64,000 nucleotides of DNA from Spinellus fusiger (lineage: Eukaryota; Mucoromycota; Mucoromycetes; Mucorales; Phycomycetaceae): positions 1 to 64,000 of the forward strand of contig JALLLS010000127.1 in the NCBI GenBank assembly GCA_025094145.1. The letters are read 5' to 3'. Position numbers and translations under genes: made by a program. How positions within the stretch are numbered: position 1 is the stretch's first letter; each line of letters starts with the position of its first letter. This document shows positions 45,001 to 58,974 of this stretch, piece after piece. The notes beneath the pieces were generated by a model. It did not search any database, had not been told where the DNA came from, and was given only the letters and a program-made list of their open reading frames with translations.

Positions 45001-47209
45001 GTATATTAAGTCATACTATACTCTATTTATTTCAATGAAATGGATTTTTCAGGTTATTTTAGCTAGTAGTTTCTAGGCACTGTTCAAAGTGTATAATAAA
45101 CTTTAGCTTTTCTTTATATATTTCATTACAAGTCTTGCAGAGACCTTACAGATTGAAGTAGGACAGTCAACAATTATTTTATTTTCAAGTAGAGAAAGGT
45201 CATATTGTTACACGTAGCATCTTCGTGTTTTGTTTATCTCGGTCTTTCATGATTTTAAGAATTTGAGTATTTTTATAGATTCAGTTTGGTTTTAGTAGCA
45301 TAGGAAAACACTAATAACATATGATCAAATGCTATTAATAACGCATAATCTAATGGTACTTGAATACTGGTGGAATGAGTTTTAAAAACCATGTCCCTTT
45401 TCATCATTTATGACCAAACATATCAGCACTACATTCAGTGACCTTATATCTATTTACAGGTGTACTTGTCCATGTATAAAAATAAAAATAAAAAGAGAGG
45501 GGTGTTATTGAAATGATACCAGTAAGGTAGCTAATAAAAGAGCATTACATATAGAAGAACAATGAACAAATAATTTATTATTTTAATGAAATATAATTAA
45601 AAGATAGAGCTCCTTTTCTAAATACTTTTTATTGTTACTTTTACATCGGGTCCACTACTTGTATTTTCTTTTTCTTTTCTTAAAATAAATAGTAAATATT
45701 GTCAGTGTCAATTGTATTCATTCATTTTTACAGACAATCATAAGTATATCTATTTTTTTTCAGACACTAAGACTATGTTGAAAGAACTGTTTTAGTCATA
45801 CCAATAAATTGAAACTGTCTACTTTAATACAGAATTTGGTGAAAAGTACTTCGGTTATTGTTTTATGCATGTATATCAATGAAATGAACACTAAATAAAA
45901 CTAAAGTATAAATGTAATATAATGAGCTTACTCGAGAAAAATTGAAAGTAGTCATTATAAAGAACTATTTAGCTTTATTGGAGTCTCTACATTCAGTAAA
46001 TATAAATTTTATTGTGTAGTTGATTTTTATTATAAAAAGTAAACTGATGGAAAAAAAGGCGTCCTAAACCTATATCTTTTCAATAGTTCAAGAACTGTAT
46101 CACTAAACAATATGTGGTAATTGTGTTATTCTGGATATAAATAAATAAGTATTACTAACTGATTTTGTAATATTTCTACAATAATGGAAAGTCTATGATA
46201 AAATCATGCTTAAACCAATGAAAAATCCTACAGTATTTACAGAAATAAAGATGCAATGTTAGTTTAAATAGATATTTGATATTATTATATTGACTGAACT
46301 ATACTTCTTTTTTGATATTTCTTTAACTAGAGTTTTGGCTTCAATATTTTCAAGAGAGTCGTGGACTCCTTGGAACTGATAGATTCTTGTCATCATCATT
46401 ACAATAATTTGCAAACTAATGTTTATCAAGAGTGTATATTTTCAGAAGAAATGGAATGTCATGATTACTGGGTAGTGTTTGCAGCATTAGACTAATACGG
46501 TAAGTAGGACTATCTCAACTGTTATTTTTCATAGATACAGATGTATTTTTACAATAATGTTGACATCATAGCTTTTTTTCTTTTGGGTTTTATACAGAGA
46601 AAATGATAACAATTTCTGCTCCTTTTCATCTTTCATCTTTTATTATGTACAAAGAATGAGGTTTTTATCTATGCTAGCATTAGTATTCGAATGAAACCTG
46701 CTAAACATTTTCATAAAACACAACAGACCACTGCTTGTCAACGGTATCTTGGCATGCATCAAGATAAATTTAATAAATAAATAAAAGGTCTCGAATCTAT
46801 AATATGTTCTATGCACTATCGTACCTATTAATTGACATATAACTCTACAGGAATTTTAATGAAAAAAAAATGTGGAACTTGATCTTGAACGTTTAATGAC
46901 AAACTTTAAAATGTTATGTTCATGATTGGAGGCTTACTAAAAAAAGGGGGGGGGAAGTATAATAAGAACTTTGATTTTCTAAAAAAAACATGATATTTAA
47001 ATTTCTAAGAGAATAATACAAATTGAGGGAATGGAAAAATAAACAAATGGATGAGACAATAGATTGAGAATTGGGAAAATAAAAATACAGGGGATATCAA
47101 CTTCTGAAGATAGAAGTAGCAGAAATAGTATATTGAAAAGACAAAGAACTTATAGAAGGATCTGAAGGATCTGAACGGGCAGAAAGAAGAGTGAAGAAAG
47201 TAAGACCCT
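42086..47209. other. 5-kb gene-poor AT-rich stretch
   Basis: No gene, RNA gene or element with supportable ends was found in 5.1 kb. A less AT-rich patch at 42345-42578 has a 77-codon frame with no recognisable character. Another 70-codon frame at 43729-43941 is also unrecognised. A G-run occurs at 46945-46955. Confidence 0.5.
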
Positions 47210-48154
47210 TTAGCCACGTTTTTGATCCACAGTCTGGTGTCGTTGGTGTGATTTGATATGCCGCTTTAGATCATGTTTACGAGCAAAAGCTCTTTCACAG
47301 TAGGAACACACAAAGTTTTTAGGGCGGCAGGGGTCGTGAGTTAAAATGTGTTCCTTCATATTATTTGCTCGGTTGCTTTTGTGTAAGCAGAAAGGGCACT
47401 TGTGGCGCATTTCTTGGATGTTTGCAGTTGATTTTTGTGATAGGTGAGGAGTGTCAGGCATCTCCTCCATAAGGGAAGGGGAATCGGAGCTTAGATAACT
47501 GTAGTTGGACGTTGACTCATACTTTGTGGCAGGTGAACATAGAAATGGACTGGACGTGGTTGAAAGGAGATCCATAGAAGAAAATGTTGGTAGACTACTT
47601 TCTTGAATAATGGAAGAGAATGTAGGTTGGGTAGGATAAGAGACTGAATAATCATAGTTATTAGGAAACTGTTTGACCATGCCAATGGTAGCTGTTTCTT
47701 CTTCTAGTGCAAATTGTAGGAATGAATCATAGTAGGATTCTCCGGTAGAGGCGATGTCGCCAATATCTTCAAAAAAGACATCATTCATAGAAATCATATC
47801 GTTATTGAAGGAATAATCTTCACCATAGTCTAACGGTAACTCAGATATTGAAGAAAGTGATGATGGAAGAGTTAAGAAACCTGTAAACATGGGGTAGTTA
47901 GTAAGGTTACAATTTATAGCATATTATGTCGTACCAGTAAGTGTACTGTTGTCATGGAAGCTAGAAGAGAAGGAATCAGGGATGATAAGAGAATCAGGGG
48001 TGTATATATTGATGGGTTGGGATAATGATTCACACATATTCATAGGCATAGATGAGTCATGCCTGTCTTGGTGAAGGAAGGAAGGGTGGCTTGAGGAATC
48101 AATATGTTTAGTATCAATAAATATGTTGATAAAAGTATCAAATGTGTTTGGCAT
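47210..48154 (-). CDS. C2H2 zinc-finger transcription factor, two fingers
   Basis: Two exons (48154-47935, 47880-47210) join in phase to 296 residues. The donor is CTG|GTACGA and the acceptor TTTACAG. The long N-terminal part is Ser/Thr/Pro/Asp-rich and acidic, as in activation domains. The C-terminal fingers are CPFC-x12-H-x3-H (helix SNRANNMKEH) and CSYC-x12-H-x3-H (helix ARKHDLKRH), separated by a longer linker (THDPCRPKNF) than the usual TGEKP. The second finger resembles those of fungal Crz1/SteA-like regulators, but the DNA target cannot be predicted confidently. It is presumably nuclear. Its 5-kb empty downstream and 2.7-kb empty upstream regions leave no operon-like context. Confidence 0.8.
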
Positions 48155-50808
48155 GTCTTGTAATGGAAAAGTTGAAAACAGAAAAATAATATATAAAAAG
48201 AAGTCTAACCAAAGACTAGAAAACAGAGTAAAGATTTAAAGATTTAAAGATTTAAAGATGAAATATTAAATAAGGTATAGAAGAAATAGAGGCCCCTTTA
48301 TAAGAATTAAAGCTTATTTTTCGCAGTCTTATAAATAAATAAATAAAGACTGGGAAGAAGCCTGTTTAACTACATATTCTAGTGTGGCTCTTCATTCTCT
48401 ATACATGTACAGAGAATGACCAAGGAACAAGATAACCTGGGTGGCTGGAGGGAGAGTTTGTCCAACATCACACAGTGCATAACGTGGCCTTTCAGTTAAA
48501 GTAGTACACGGATCGAGTAACTAGGGAAGTGTTTAAAGGAAAGTATAGAAGTGTTACAACTTAAACAAAGGAAAATGAGGCCACTTGTTTGAGCTGCTGA
48601 GACGAACGTGTCAGTCCATATCAAGTGATCTGACGCAATTTTGGTAACAAATCAAGGGAAATAGCCTGAATCTGTTGTACTTGTTGAGACACTTAATCCA
48701 AATTCCATAAAAGGAAATCGACAGGGTCGATGTCTAAAATGGAATTTAATCTCTTGTCACAGGAGATGGCTAGTAACGCTAAGTAGTCAAGGGAAGTCTC
48801 GGTATTCTGTCTGTCTGTTAAATAATAGACTCTTACCCTCATGGAAAAACAAGCTAACATTTGAAAACATATCAGATCTTTACTACCAATTTAGGAAAAT
48901 TCAATAAAGGCAAGCAAAGAATAATGGGAGAAAGGTAAAAATGTAAACAAACATATTAGCATGCAATGTTAGAAGACATACTGGTATACAAAGGTGTGAG
49001 TAGGATATACTATGTTTTAATATTACTTCATTAACTTATAATGAGTTTATTCTTTGAGTGATCAAACAAAGAAGAGTGCTTAGTGTGTGGAGTTGCTTGT
49101 TGGTGTGACTAGTTGGCAGAGAAATAGATGCTACAGTGTAAAACATTCATCTTGTTACATCAATAGAAGTAGTGTATGAACAGTGTCGATTTGATATTCT
49201 TCTTTTAGAATTTACTTCTACTTTATACTATCTATGCATGGATGACTAATAAACTATACCATTAGGCTTCCAGGATATAAGACATGATAGGCTACTTGAT
49301 TCTCACAGGTCTGATGCTTTGGTAGCACTGCTGCCATTCCAGATACCGAAATACACACAGGCTGGGATTAGAATGAGAAAACTACCTCTTGATAATAAAA
49401 GATAGATCTGTCGATCAGCTATATTTTGCCTATACTCTATGAAACCGCAATAGTATTTTTCCAGGGTAGTCTACAGAGATTAAACACCTTCAAAGCAATG
49501 AGCCTAATAATATTGATTTTCTAGAATATAAGACTGTTAGCTAGATTTACTGGTTAACAAAAGGACAATAACAAAAGGGTATCACCAGAACATAATGCTC
49601 ATTAAAGTCAATACAGGCACATCAATGTACTATTATTATTGTAGGGTGTTAGTGTAAAATGTCTTATAAAGACCCTATTTATACTTTAGTTTCAAAGTGA
49701 TGGCTTGACAGGCAAGAGAATAAGTCATATGTATACACGCTAGTCATTAATGGCTACTGCATTTTTGTCTCATGGATGGAATAGCTAAGAGAACAGAATG
49801 ACTATGATTGCAATTATGAAATTTAAATAAAAGACTATCTTTAAAAGATATTTTATCGAAAAGAAAGAATAGCATTGCTAAGCTCGACTTGATGCAAAGT
49901 TTATTTATTAACCCTTAGTATAAATTTATATAAAAACAGCCTTGTCTCTCTCTCTCTCTTTGTTCCATTCTATTATGTTCCATTCTGCTATGTTCTATTA
50001 TTCTTTAATAAGTTTCTCTTTAGACTGCGTTTAGACTGAGTCTTGTGATGCTGACAAGAGTAAATAAATGTAGGTAGTAATTAATTTACGAGTGATTTAT
50101 TATTTTCGTTTCTTTCTTCCTGTCATTAGTGCTGGCCTCTTGTACTAACATAATTTCATAAACATACCTTTTAGAATACATGGTAAACTTCGATGAATCT
50201 CTATTGAATTGTGCAGCAGTAGATAGAAAACTGTAAGCGAGATAGTTTCTAATAGGCTCCATCTTTCTGTATCGATTGAACCAGTGTGTTGATCACATGC
50301 CTATTAAGAAGTATTCACATCTATTTGTATAGACTCATTTTTCATTACCCTTTTCTCTTATACTTCTATCTGCTAGACATTACTATTAAAAAAGATGAAG
50401 ATGTATAGAACCCAGAACCAAGTGGAGTAATATGCAAGATGAGGGTGGCTGGTTTTCTCAGTCTCAATGACCCAACAGTGGTTGCATAGAGAGAAAAGAT
50501 ATGGACAGCCATGACCAACTTTTGTACATTCTATATCTTTATCTACCCCTTAACTCTATTCAGAAATAAGGAATAAAACAGAAGGAATCACAAATCCAAC
50601 CAAGTAAAATAAAATGGAAAAAATGGAAACCTTGTATTTCCTCATTACTAACCTTTGCTCTTTACTCTTTGATCTTGTCAGATAAATAATAGAATATTCT
50701 TACTCTCTGTTCTTTATAGATAATGAAATGTAGAATAGTCCTTCCTAGTATAAGGTGACTTTGTTTGATCTTTCTTTATAAACGTACTAGAGTATATAAG
50801 GGAAAACA
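48155..50808. other. intergenic, no gene seen
   Basis: Upstream region of the two-finger gene plus AT-rich DNA. A 'aaagattt' repeat (about 48232-48257) lies 80 bases above the ATG. No other feature was supported. Confidence 0.5.

Positions 50809-50849
<41 letters not shown>
50809..50849 (+). repeat. (AAT)n microsatellite
   Basis: About 13 AAT units lie immediately downstream of the ARL1 stop codon, in its 3' untranslated region. Confidence 0.85.
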
Positions 50850-50852
<3 letters not shown>

Positions 50853-50853
50853 G

Positions 50854-51646
<793 letters not shown>

Positions 51647-52517
51647 GATGTGCTTCCAAAGATGGTAAATAAATAACCTGTGGGTTGAATTCTCCCAGTG
51701 ATACAGACGCGGTGAGTACTTTAGACACCGCTTCATGAAGAGGGCGTCATCCAAGAAGAGACCTTAGTGCTCTTTTCATTTTACTATTTTACTATTTTAC
51801 TTATTCACTTATTCACTTATTCACTTATTCACTTATTTACTTATTTATCTTCTTCTAATATGTCTTTAATCAGGGCAAAGGCAAGAGATGGAGTGCTTCT
51901 TAAACGCCTTACAGTCTTAATCTATAGAAAGAGAGAAAGAAGAATAGCTATAGAAAGACCAAATACGCAATTGCTTCATTACCTGCCTCTCTTGTTTAAT
52001 TTGTTTGTTTATTTATTATTCAATTGCACTTTAAGAAAAATAAAGTTTGTTGTATTTCATTTCTCCAATTGCAGTGCTATCCAATGGCCAGACAGCAGCC
52101 ATTAGTTTAAGACTAAATGAAAAGCAATGATACAAGGCAAATGGAAAGGCCGTAGTTTTCTATGGTCATTTCTATCTTTCCATGCAGTGATTGACCTTTT
52201 TATTTTACATTTATGTATTTGTATTTGTATTTGTATGTTTATACATTTATACCTACCTAAATAAATAAACAAATAAATCTAGCCATGTACATGCGTATGT
52301 ATGTATGTATGTATCGGTGTAGATAGAGGTACATGCATTGATAAAAAAAAGATATACATAGATATATTCAGACATGTGCACACAATGTACACAACTATGC
52401 ATAGATTGTTGATCATAGTAAATTGAGAAATAGAAGAAGAATAATAATAATAATAGAAAAGCATGAGTGTATGGATTTATTGGTAACTGTAAATCTTAGG
52501 TTAAGTAGTAGAGTCTG
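51647..52517. other. intergenic with low-complexity repeats
   Basis: Contains the ARL1 upstream region, a tandem 'ttacttattcac'-type repeat (51776-51850) and a (GTAT)n run at about 52291-52312. A 112-codon frame over 51767-52105 is mostly a translation of the repeat and is not called as a gene. Confidence 0.6.
51776..51850 (+). repeat. short tandem repeat (ttattcac / attttact)
   Basis: Successive units of 'tattttac' then 'ttattcac' repeat about nine times. Confidence 0.8.
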
Positions 52518-53645
52518 CTAATAATTTGCTTCTTCAGAATGCCAGCCTGTAGGAGTAAGATGGCCCTGAAGAAGAGGGGTGCGGTGAAATTGGTCTTGGT
52601 TCGATGCATAGGGAATGGCAAAAGAGAAGCCATTGTGTCGTGTAAAGGAAGAATCAAAGGTATCATGTGGCCTGGATGTTACAGTGATCTGCTGTAAAGA
52701 AGGTATGCTGGTATTAAAAGTCATGCTGTGGTCGCGTTTTTCATGTGTCTTGAGGTGTTGATTCAGGTTATCTGACCTGGCAAATGTTCTTTGGCAGCCA
52801 AGGTAAGTGCATTCAAAGGGACGCTCTGCTGTGTGGATACGCTGGTGACGCTTCAAGTGTTCTGGACGCTTGAACCGCCGTTGACAGTCTGTATGTTCGC
52901 ATATATATTGCTTTTCGTTTTCCTCTAGTGTTGTTGGGTGGATAAGATCTGCCTCGAATGTAGGCTCATAATGTGTAAATGCTTTATTAGGTGTAGGAGA
53001 AGTAGCAGGTGGGTAAGAGGCATGGAACTGGTGCTCTGTGGATAATTCATGGAATTTTGTTTCTGGCTGGCTCTCAGTAAGGGTAGATCTCTGTAAAGGT
53101 GAGCTGTGTTCCAGTGCCTTTTTTGTGTGGGTTCGAAAGTGGGCATGGAAATTGTCTGATCGACTAAAACGTTTTCCACAGCCAGGGTGATGACAAAGAT
53201 GAGGCCGTTCGCCAGTATGAACAAACATATGTCGTTTGAGATGTTCATGGCGCTTAAAACTCCATCCACAGTCTGGATGACTGCACACATGTTTATTTTG
53301 TTTAGCAGGCTGGCGACGAGTAGACACCGCACGCTCTGTGACAGAAAGTGAACGTTTTTGTAGGTGCATTGGCCAGTAAGAGTGGTACTGGGTGTCCGGT
53401 GCAGCTGAACAGGTTGACATTCGTCTATCGAATTGATCAGGGTAGGGTGGATAAGAGAAGTTGAGGTGAGCCATGTCCATTGAATATTTTCTCTTGAAAG
53501 AAGGATTTGTCAGGGTTCCGGAAGGGGAGAGGGCCGGTGTCAAGGGTGGCGATAAAACCTGGTCGGAATCAGTGCCTTGAGTACAGGGTGTTGAGTAGAG
53601 CAAGGGACGTGAGCTTGATAACTCATCAAAACAATAAGTGGTCAT
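52518..53645 (-). CDS. four-finger C2H2 factor, Msn2-like helices
   Basis: A single exon from ATG 53645 encodes 375 residues. An in-frame upstream extension would translate an (AAT)n repeat into a Tyr run, so the internal start MTTYCFDELSSS is preferred. The N-terminus is Ser/Pro-rich. Two two-finger modules follow, each C-x4-C-x12-H-x3-H: the first with helices FKRHEHLKRH and FSRSDNFHAH, the second, about 65 residues later, with FKRPEHLKRH and FARSDNLNQH. Both pairs match the helix order of yeast Msn2/Msn4 (KRSEHLKRH, RSDNLSQH), which bind AGGGG stress-response elements. A similar specificity is inferred here. The two modules look like an internal duplication. The C-terminus is polar and Thr/Ser-rich. 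Confidence 0.88.
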   Translation of the reverse strand: MTTYCFDELSSSRPLLYSTPCTQGTDSDQVLSPPLTPALSPSGTLTNPSFKRKYSMDMAHLNFSYPPYPDQFDRRMSTCSAAPDTQYHSYWPMHLQKRSLSVTERAVSTRRQPAKQNKHVCSHPDCGWSFKRHEHLKRHMFVHTGERPHLCHHPGCGKRFSRSDNFHAHFRTHTKKALEHSSPLQRSTLTESQPETKFHELSTEHQFHASYPPATSPTPNKAFTHYEPTFEADLIHPTTLEENEKQYICEHTDCQRRFKRPEHLKRHQRIHTAERPFECTYLGCQRTFARSDNLNQHLKTHEKRDHSMTFNTSIPSLQQITVTSRPHDTFDSSFTRHNGFSFAIPYASNQDQFHRTPLLQGHLTPTGWHSEEANY

Positions 53646-53955
53646 GCTTACAATAAAATAATAATAATAATAGTAATAAAAATAAAACAAAAACAAAGAG
53701 AAGGAAAGAAGGCAAGGTTATATAAACAAAATAAAGCCACAGATAAAGGCTGGTTTTGGGACACGCACGTTCATCTTGAAGATGTAATAAGCTTTCTTTG
53801 TCAATGGTGTCGATCAAAGAACAAGGCAATGTGCAAGGTGCCCAAATGAGGTTATATTGATTAAAAGGAGTCAAGTCTTCTGCATAAGATCGATTTCAAA
53901 CAAACCCATCTTTAGAACCATTAGACTTGTTCGCTATCCCTTTGGGTCGTCATCT

Positions 53956-55680
53956 TTAATCACGTTTTCCTGCCTTTATAATACTAGGCCTGAAGACAGA
54001 CATCACTATGGCAAGGGATTCCTAATCACTATGAGAAATTGGATTCCAATTCATGGGCATTACCTCTAGACGCACAGAGCGTGTTCCACTCTGAGTGTTA
54101 GGATCTACAAACAAGTCAAACATATTGGCTGTGTCTTCCCCCGCAATCTTGAGATCTTCGTCGGCCTCAATAGCCTCCTGCAGGCCTCCCAATGGACCTC
54201 CAAATGCGACCAAAAGATGGCTATTGACTGTCAACAAAGGCTCTCTTTCTCTCTCCATCTATCTACCTGGCTCCCTTCTTTTTTTTGTCTAAGCTACAGT
54301 ACTAGTCTACTATTGTTCTTTCTCTTCTTCCTTGTCCCCCTTACCTAAAAGAGCTCGGTCCAGAAACGCCATACAAGTCCTTGGCTGAACGGTCACTCAC
54401 TCCAATTGTATAATCATAGCCCTCCTAATGATCAAGACAAGACAGATAAGAATAACTGCTTAAAGATTGGGTGCATTGAAGCTGAATACAATTTCAATTT
54501 GGAATTCAAATGTACCTCGTAGGGTGATTCCGTAATGACTCGAGAGAAAGAAGAAGCCAAACGAATGGTGTATCCCCAGTAGATACCGGCCTTTTCACGG
54601 GGTGTCTTTGGACTCACTACTTTGCCAGGCAAAGGCTTCTGTCCCTTTTTGGTATCCATGGCAGCAATGGGTGCTACTTCTACAGTGACACGGACACCTT
54701 CTTGGAGAGCAGTGTCAATCCGGACACGACGAAACAATCCCACATCCACCAGACTGCCTGTCTCATGAGGACTTGGCTTCAGTGTAACACCTTCACGGTA
54801 TCGGGTCTTTTCATGCATGCCGGGGTGGTGCGGTATATCCAAGGGGGGCAAAAGACCTTTTTCCATAGACAAATAAATAAATAAATAAATAATAAAAAGG
54901 AGTCGTGCGTCAACCAGTGCCATTGATATATCTTCTTTATATATATATATATCTTTCTTTCTTTCTTTCTTTTTCTTTCTCTCTTTCTATTTACGTTGTA
55001 TGCATAATAAAGAAACATTGAATCTATTTATTGATCTGTGTATCTCCATGGAGAAGCACAGAAAAGCATAGATCTATGTAAAAATGGAAAAAGGAGAAGG
55101 GAGGAAAGGGGAAGGGAGGATTGTTTACCTGCAAATTTAAGATCTGGGCTGAGTGGTACAAGTGCTTTACGAAGATATCTTATCTTTTTATCAGTCATGT
55201 TGTGTGGTAATTCATGCGACATTTGACTTACTGAGGTGTCTCCATGTATTGAAAGATCCGTGCCAGAAAGAGATCAGGATCTACTCTCTGATTGGACTTT
55301 TTAACTTTATCCTGGTAAATGACCACCTCGTCTACATTGAACAGAACAAGCGAACGGGCCAACTTGGACAGTAAGACATTGTGCAATGAATCCAGAAATA
55401 GCTTACCTGACCCGCCAAAATGGTCTTCATTTCCAGAGTGGGTGCACTATCGATAATACTTGAAGGAATAGCAATACTCACAGTATAGGTGCGAGGTAGG
55501 GTTGGGACGGTGACTGAAGTGTCACTGGTCTTTTGATACTTTCCAGGGCGATCCCGGTCATAGTCTGGCCCAGAAAGGTGCTGGTTGCTAAAAGTCTTTT
55601 GAAATGGGCGCTATTTCCCCCTTCCAGTATGAATAGGTTGTTTTATACTTTGTTCTCACCTTGGGTTGTGTGTTGGCCAT
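53956..55680 (-). CDS. SPOUT1/CENP-32-type RNA methyltransferase
   Basis: This is a SPOUT (alpha/beta-knot) family protein; the human member SPOUT1/C9orf114 acts in RNA methylation and at the spindle. Eight exons join in phase to 349 residues: 55680-55660, 55610-55407, 55362-55232, 55178-55129, 54856-54516, 54424-54345, 54220-54064, 54021-53956. Landmarks: YTVSIAIPSSIID at the start of the domain, FNVDEVVIY, FLARIFQYMETPQYLRKAL, DIPHHPG, YREGVTL, VDVGLFRRVRID (OB-like insert), VSPKTPREKAGIYWGYTIRLA, GYDYTIGVSDRS, HLLVAFGG (SAM-binding knot region), AIEAD and the final SGTRSVRLEESLAIVMS. The start at MANTQPK is supported by a GTGAGA donor. The long basic N-terminus of the human protein is absent. 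Confidence 0.92.
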
Positions 55681-58600
55681 AAAGTAGAAACTCTATCAAG
55701 AAAAAATAACGGTAAAATTTAACATAACGGAGCAGTCACAGAAATAAAAGTGGGTCACATTACACCTCCATCTTACAAGTAGAGAGGGTCTTCTATTTCA
55801 TTTGTTTCTTCAAAGCAACACTACTCACGATGATGTTTGGTCATTTTAAAGTGCTGCATAAAAATACTCCATTTCTTGTATTAAAAAAGAAAACCTTTAT
55901 TATTATTATTAGGACCCTAAGGAATATGTTTTCTCTCCTCTCCTGTGGCTATAGAACAAGGGGACTTTTTGTGGTAGTCTATCCAATCAGTGAATAGTGA
56001 ATTGGTCATTAATTTTCTATTTTGTAGTCTTGCTGTCGTTTATATAGAATGGCCCATGTGCTATTAATGCAAAAGTACTTTAATGCATGTCTATTCTTAT
56101 TGCATCTCAGGCAACAAACACGAATCCAACATCGGGGACTTAATAAAAGAAGGGGGAAAGGTAGAACAAAAAGACCTGATTTTTGTACATGGCCTTTAAA
56201 CATTAAGTTTATGTGATAAGCTATTGTTATTAATTCAAAGACAACACATGCTCTTTTATGAGTGTAAACCTATTTTGATCAAAGTATAACAGATTCTAAT
56301 CTCTTGTATAATTATACAGTGTCTCTAACTTGTGTGGGTTACATTGGTTATAACTCGAAGTTACTTTATTTTGAGATTGTATGTGCTATTTGCGCATTGA
56401 GCATTATGCACTCAATGACAATTTATTAAAATAAGATGAAGTTTTAATAGAAGAATAATGTAAATATGATATTAGTGAGTGAAAAATAAAATAAGCAAAA
56501 GGGAACAAAGAGAACCTAAAAAATAAAAAATAAAAAATAGGTATACACTTTCTGGTAAGAGAAGATAGGAGAGGCAACTGCAAGTGAATAAATATATCGA
56601 ATAAAACCTTCAAATGTCTGTCAGTATGGAAATTCATACAACAAAGAGATGAATGCCCTTTTTTTTCTTTTCTCTGAAAGATTGAATTTCAAACAAGGAT
56701 ACACTATGGGTCAATGGTGAGTGAGTAGTAACAGGAAAAGTGCAGTGGACCTGAGGTTTTATAATGTTTTGGAAAACCCTGTTTAGTATTCTACAGCGGT
56801 GTCTACATCTCTATTTAACCTATCTATCAACAGCCTCAATTAAAAGCCTACCCTATGAGACTTCTATCATCAGAATATCAAGTATTAATGGCTTGATCTA
56901 TGGCTTTCAGAAACACTAACCCACCAGATCATAGACTTTATTAGTTAACACTATAAATAACCGCGCGCAGTAAGAGATTCAGGTATTAATCGATAGGATG
57001 TTCATTTTGGGGATAAGGGATAAGTAAGAAAAGAAATATAAATATAAGCCGTTCATGATCAACAAACGAGTATTCTAGGAAATAATCCCGATTGGTTGTT
57101 AGATGCCCTTACTTATAGAAACTAATGGTGGTGGTATTGGCAAAAGGAAAACAGTCCTCTCTTTTCATAGCCAATGTTCATCTTAACATGTACACATCAG
57201 TCAATAGATTAAGATTTAAGTAGTTCTATGTATTCTACAGACTAATGCTATCAAAAACTACTTATCGTGCATCAAGATGTTCATCTAAATTTGATAAATT
57301 CAAGAAGTGTTGCTTTCAATCTATCCTCATGGGGAGAGCCAACTTGTCCAATGCTTAATGTCTTTTTTATATCTATAGTATACTACCATATAGCTTTACC
57401 TTTCTATATTTATTTTAAAGTACTTTATTCTATGAACTATATGACAAAAAAAAGGATGATATCAAGATAAACACCTCTTTTTTAATTATGAAAAAAAAAG
57501 TACTCTGAAGATAGAAAAATCAAAGACATAAAGGAAAACTATCACAGATGGCTAATTCACACTTGGGAATAAACAGATAAAATATCATAGGCTCTAAAAG
57601 CATCTTTAACATAGAGGCAATAAAAAATATATGCATATACTCTTGTCAGTTTATATACTATTTTAGCTGATTTGAGTCGTAGGTTAAAGAACAGTCATTT
57701 GGGAATTCTTTAACTTTTTAGGCAATGTGTGGGTAACTGCTTGAAGTAAGGTGAGAGGTAAATAATATTAATTGCATTGACTAATAAAATGTATAATAAT
57801 TGGATACATCCACTCTATAAAGGAGTGCTTTACATTATCACATACAGATCTAATGTCAAGGATAAGTGTGACGAGAGATAGAGTATCTTGTTCTTCTGAT
57901 ATTGATCTATCTCTTAAACACTCCCTATTGAATTACATTCTATTTGTACGAGACTCATCCCAAGTCTTGTTGAATGAGAACACTTGTGTCTGACAAGACA
58001 GTTTGTTAGCAACTTTTTATTTCTTTACATTTTATAAGGTTGGATTGTTTTTTGTAGAATTTCTATATTATTTTAAAGTCTATTGAATGAAGAACGTGGG
58101 CATGACTATACGCACTTTGCAAGAGATTTAAAGACTTTGGATTCATTTACCTATAAATAACATAAGAAATATTATATGTGTTTCCTACTTAAACAAGTCT
58201 CCCAAGTTGAATAGCATTCTGATCTTACTATTGTCATCTGCTCTATAGAATCACAAGTCATAAGTATATCCCTTTGAGTGTAATCATGTTACTGTGTCTT
58301 ATCACACACTTATTTAATCTCTTAGTGAGTTGATTATCTAAACCAACTCACCACAGACCAATCTTAAAATTAAAAATAATACTCAATAGTCCACTCCTTT
58401 CTAGTTTATTCAACTAAGCTCATTGACAATGTCTAATTCTGAAAGGCTCTTTTATTTATCTATTGGTATTTTGAAGCCTTTATCTAAGTAATTATTAAAT
58501 ATAAAACCAATGTGAGTGAAGAATTTGAATATGGAAACATTTCTAAATATTGAATCTTCCGTATTTATTTTTTAGTCATTATTGTAAAAACACCTTTATT

Positions 58601-58938
58601 GATCCATAGTTTACTCGAAGAAGAAGGCAAAACACATACACACAATTTTTACAATAGATATTTATGCTATCTTTTCTAGTTGAGTTGAATATAAAAGTAT
58701 AAGAAACAGTGCTCCATAAGCCTGTTTATTGAATTCATAGATATATCTACTAATATAACCTACCTGCTTTCTTAACACGAATAATACATTCTACATAATA
58801 TCTAACATTTGCTTTGTTGATTCATATTCACTACCTTTTATGTTTCCTAATACTATTTAATAAGACTATCATTTTAAATAGAACAACTATATAAGTAATG
58901 CTGTGTGCAATATCTTGAGATGGATCTATATTTATATC
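55681..58938. other. AT-rich intergenic, no gene seen
   Basis: Over 3 kb without a supportable gene. Short frames here are Phe/Tyr/Leu-rich, as expected from AT-rich noncoding DNA. Confidence 0.5.
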
Positions 58939-58942
58939 TTAC

Positions 58943-58973
<31 letters not shown>
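58939..58973 (+). repeat. (AAT)n microsatellite
   Basis: About ten AAT units in intergenic DNA. Confidence 0.85.

Positions 58974-58974
<1 letters not shown>

Noticed and set aside
51767..52105. 112-codon frame with repeated hydrophobic residues
   Set aside because: Most of it is the translation of a short tandem repeat; the rest has no recognised features.
53646..53696. N-terminal extension of the four-finger protein
   Set aside because: It translates an (AAT)n run into a tyrosine tract; the internal ATG is a better start.
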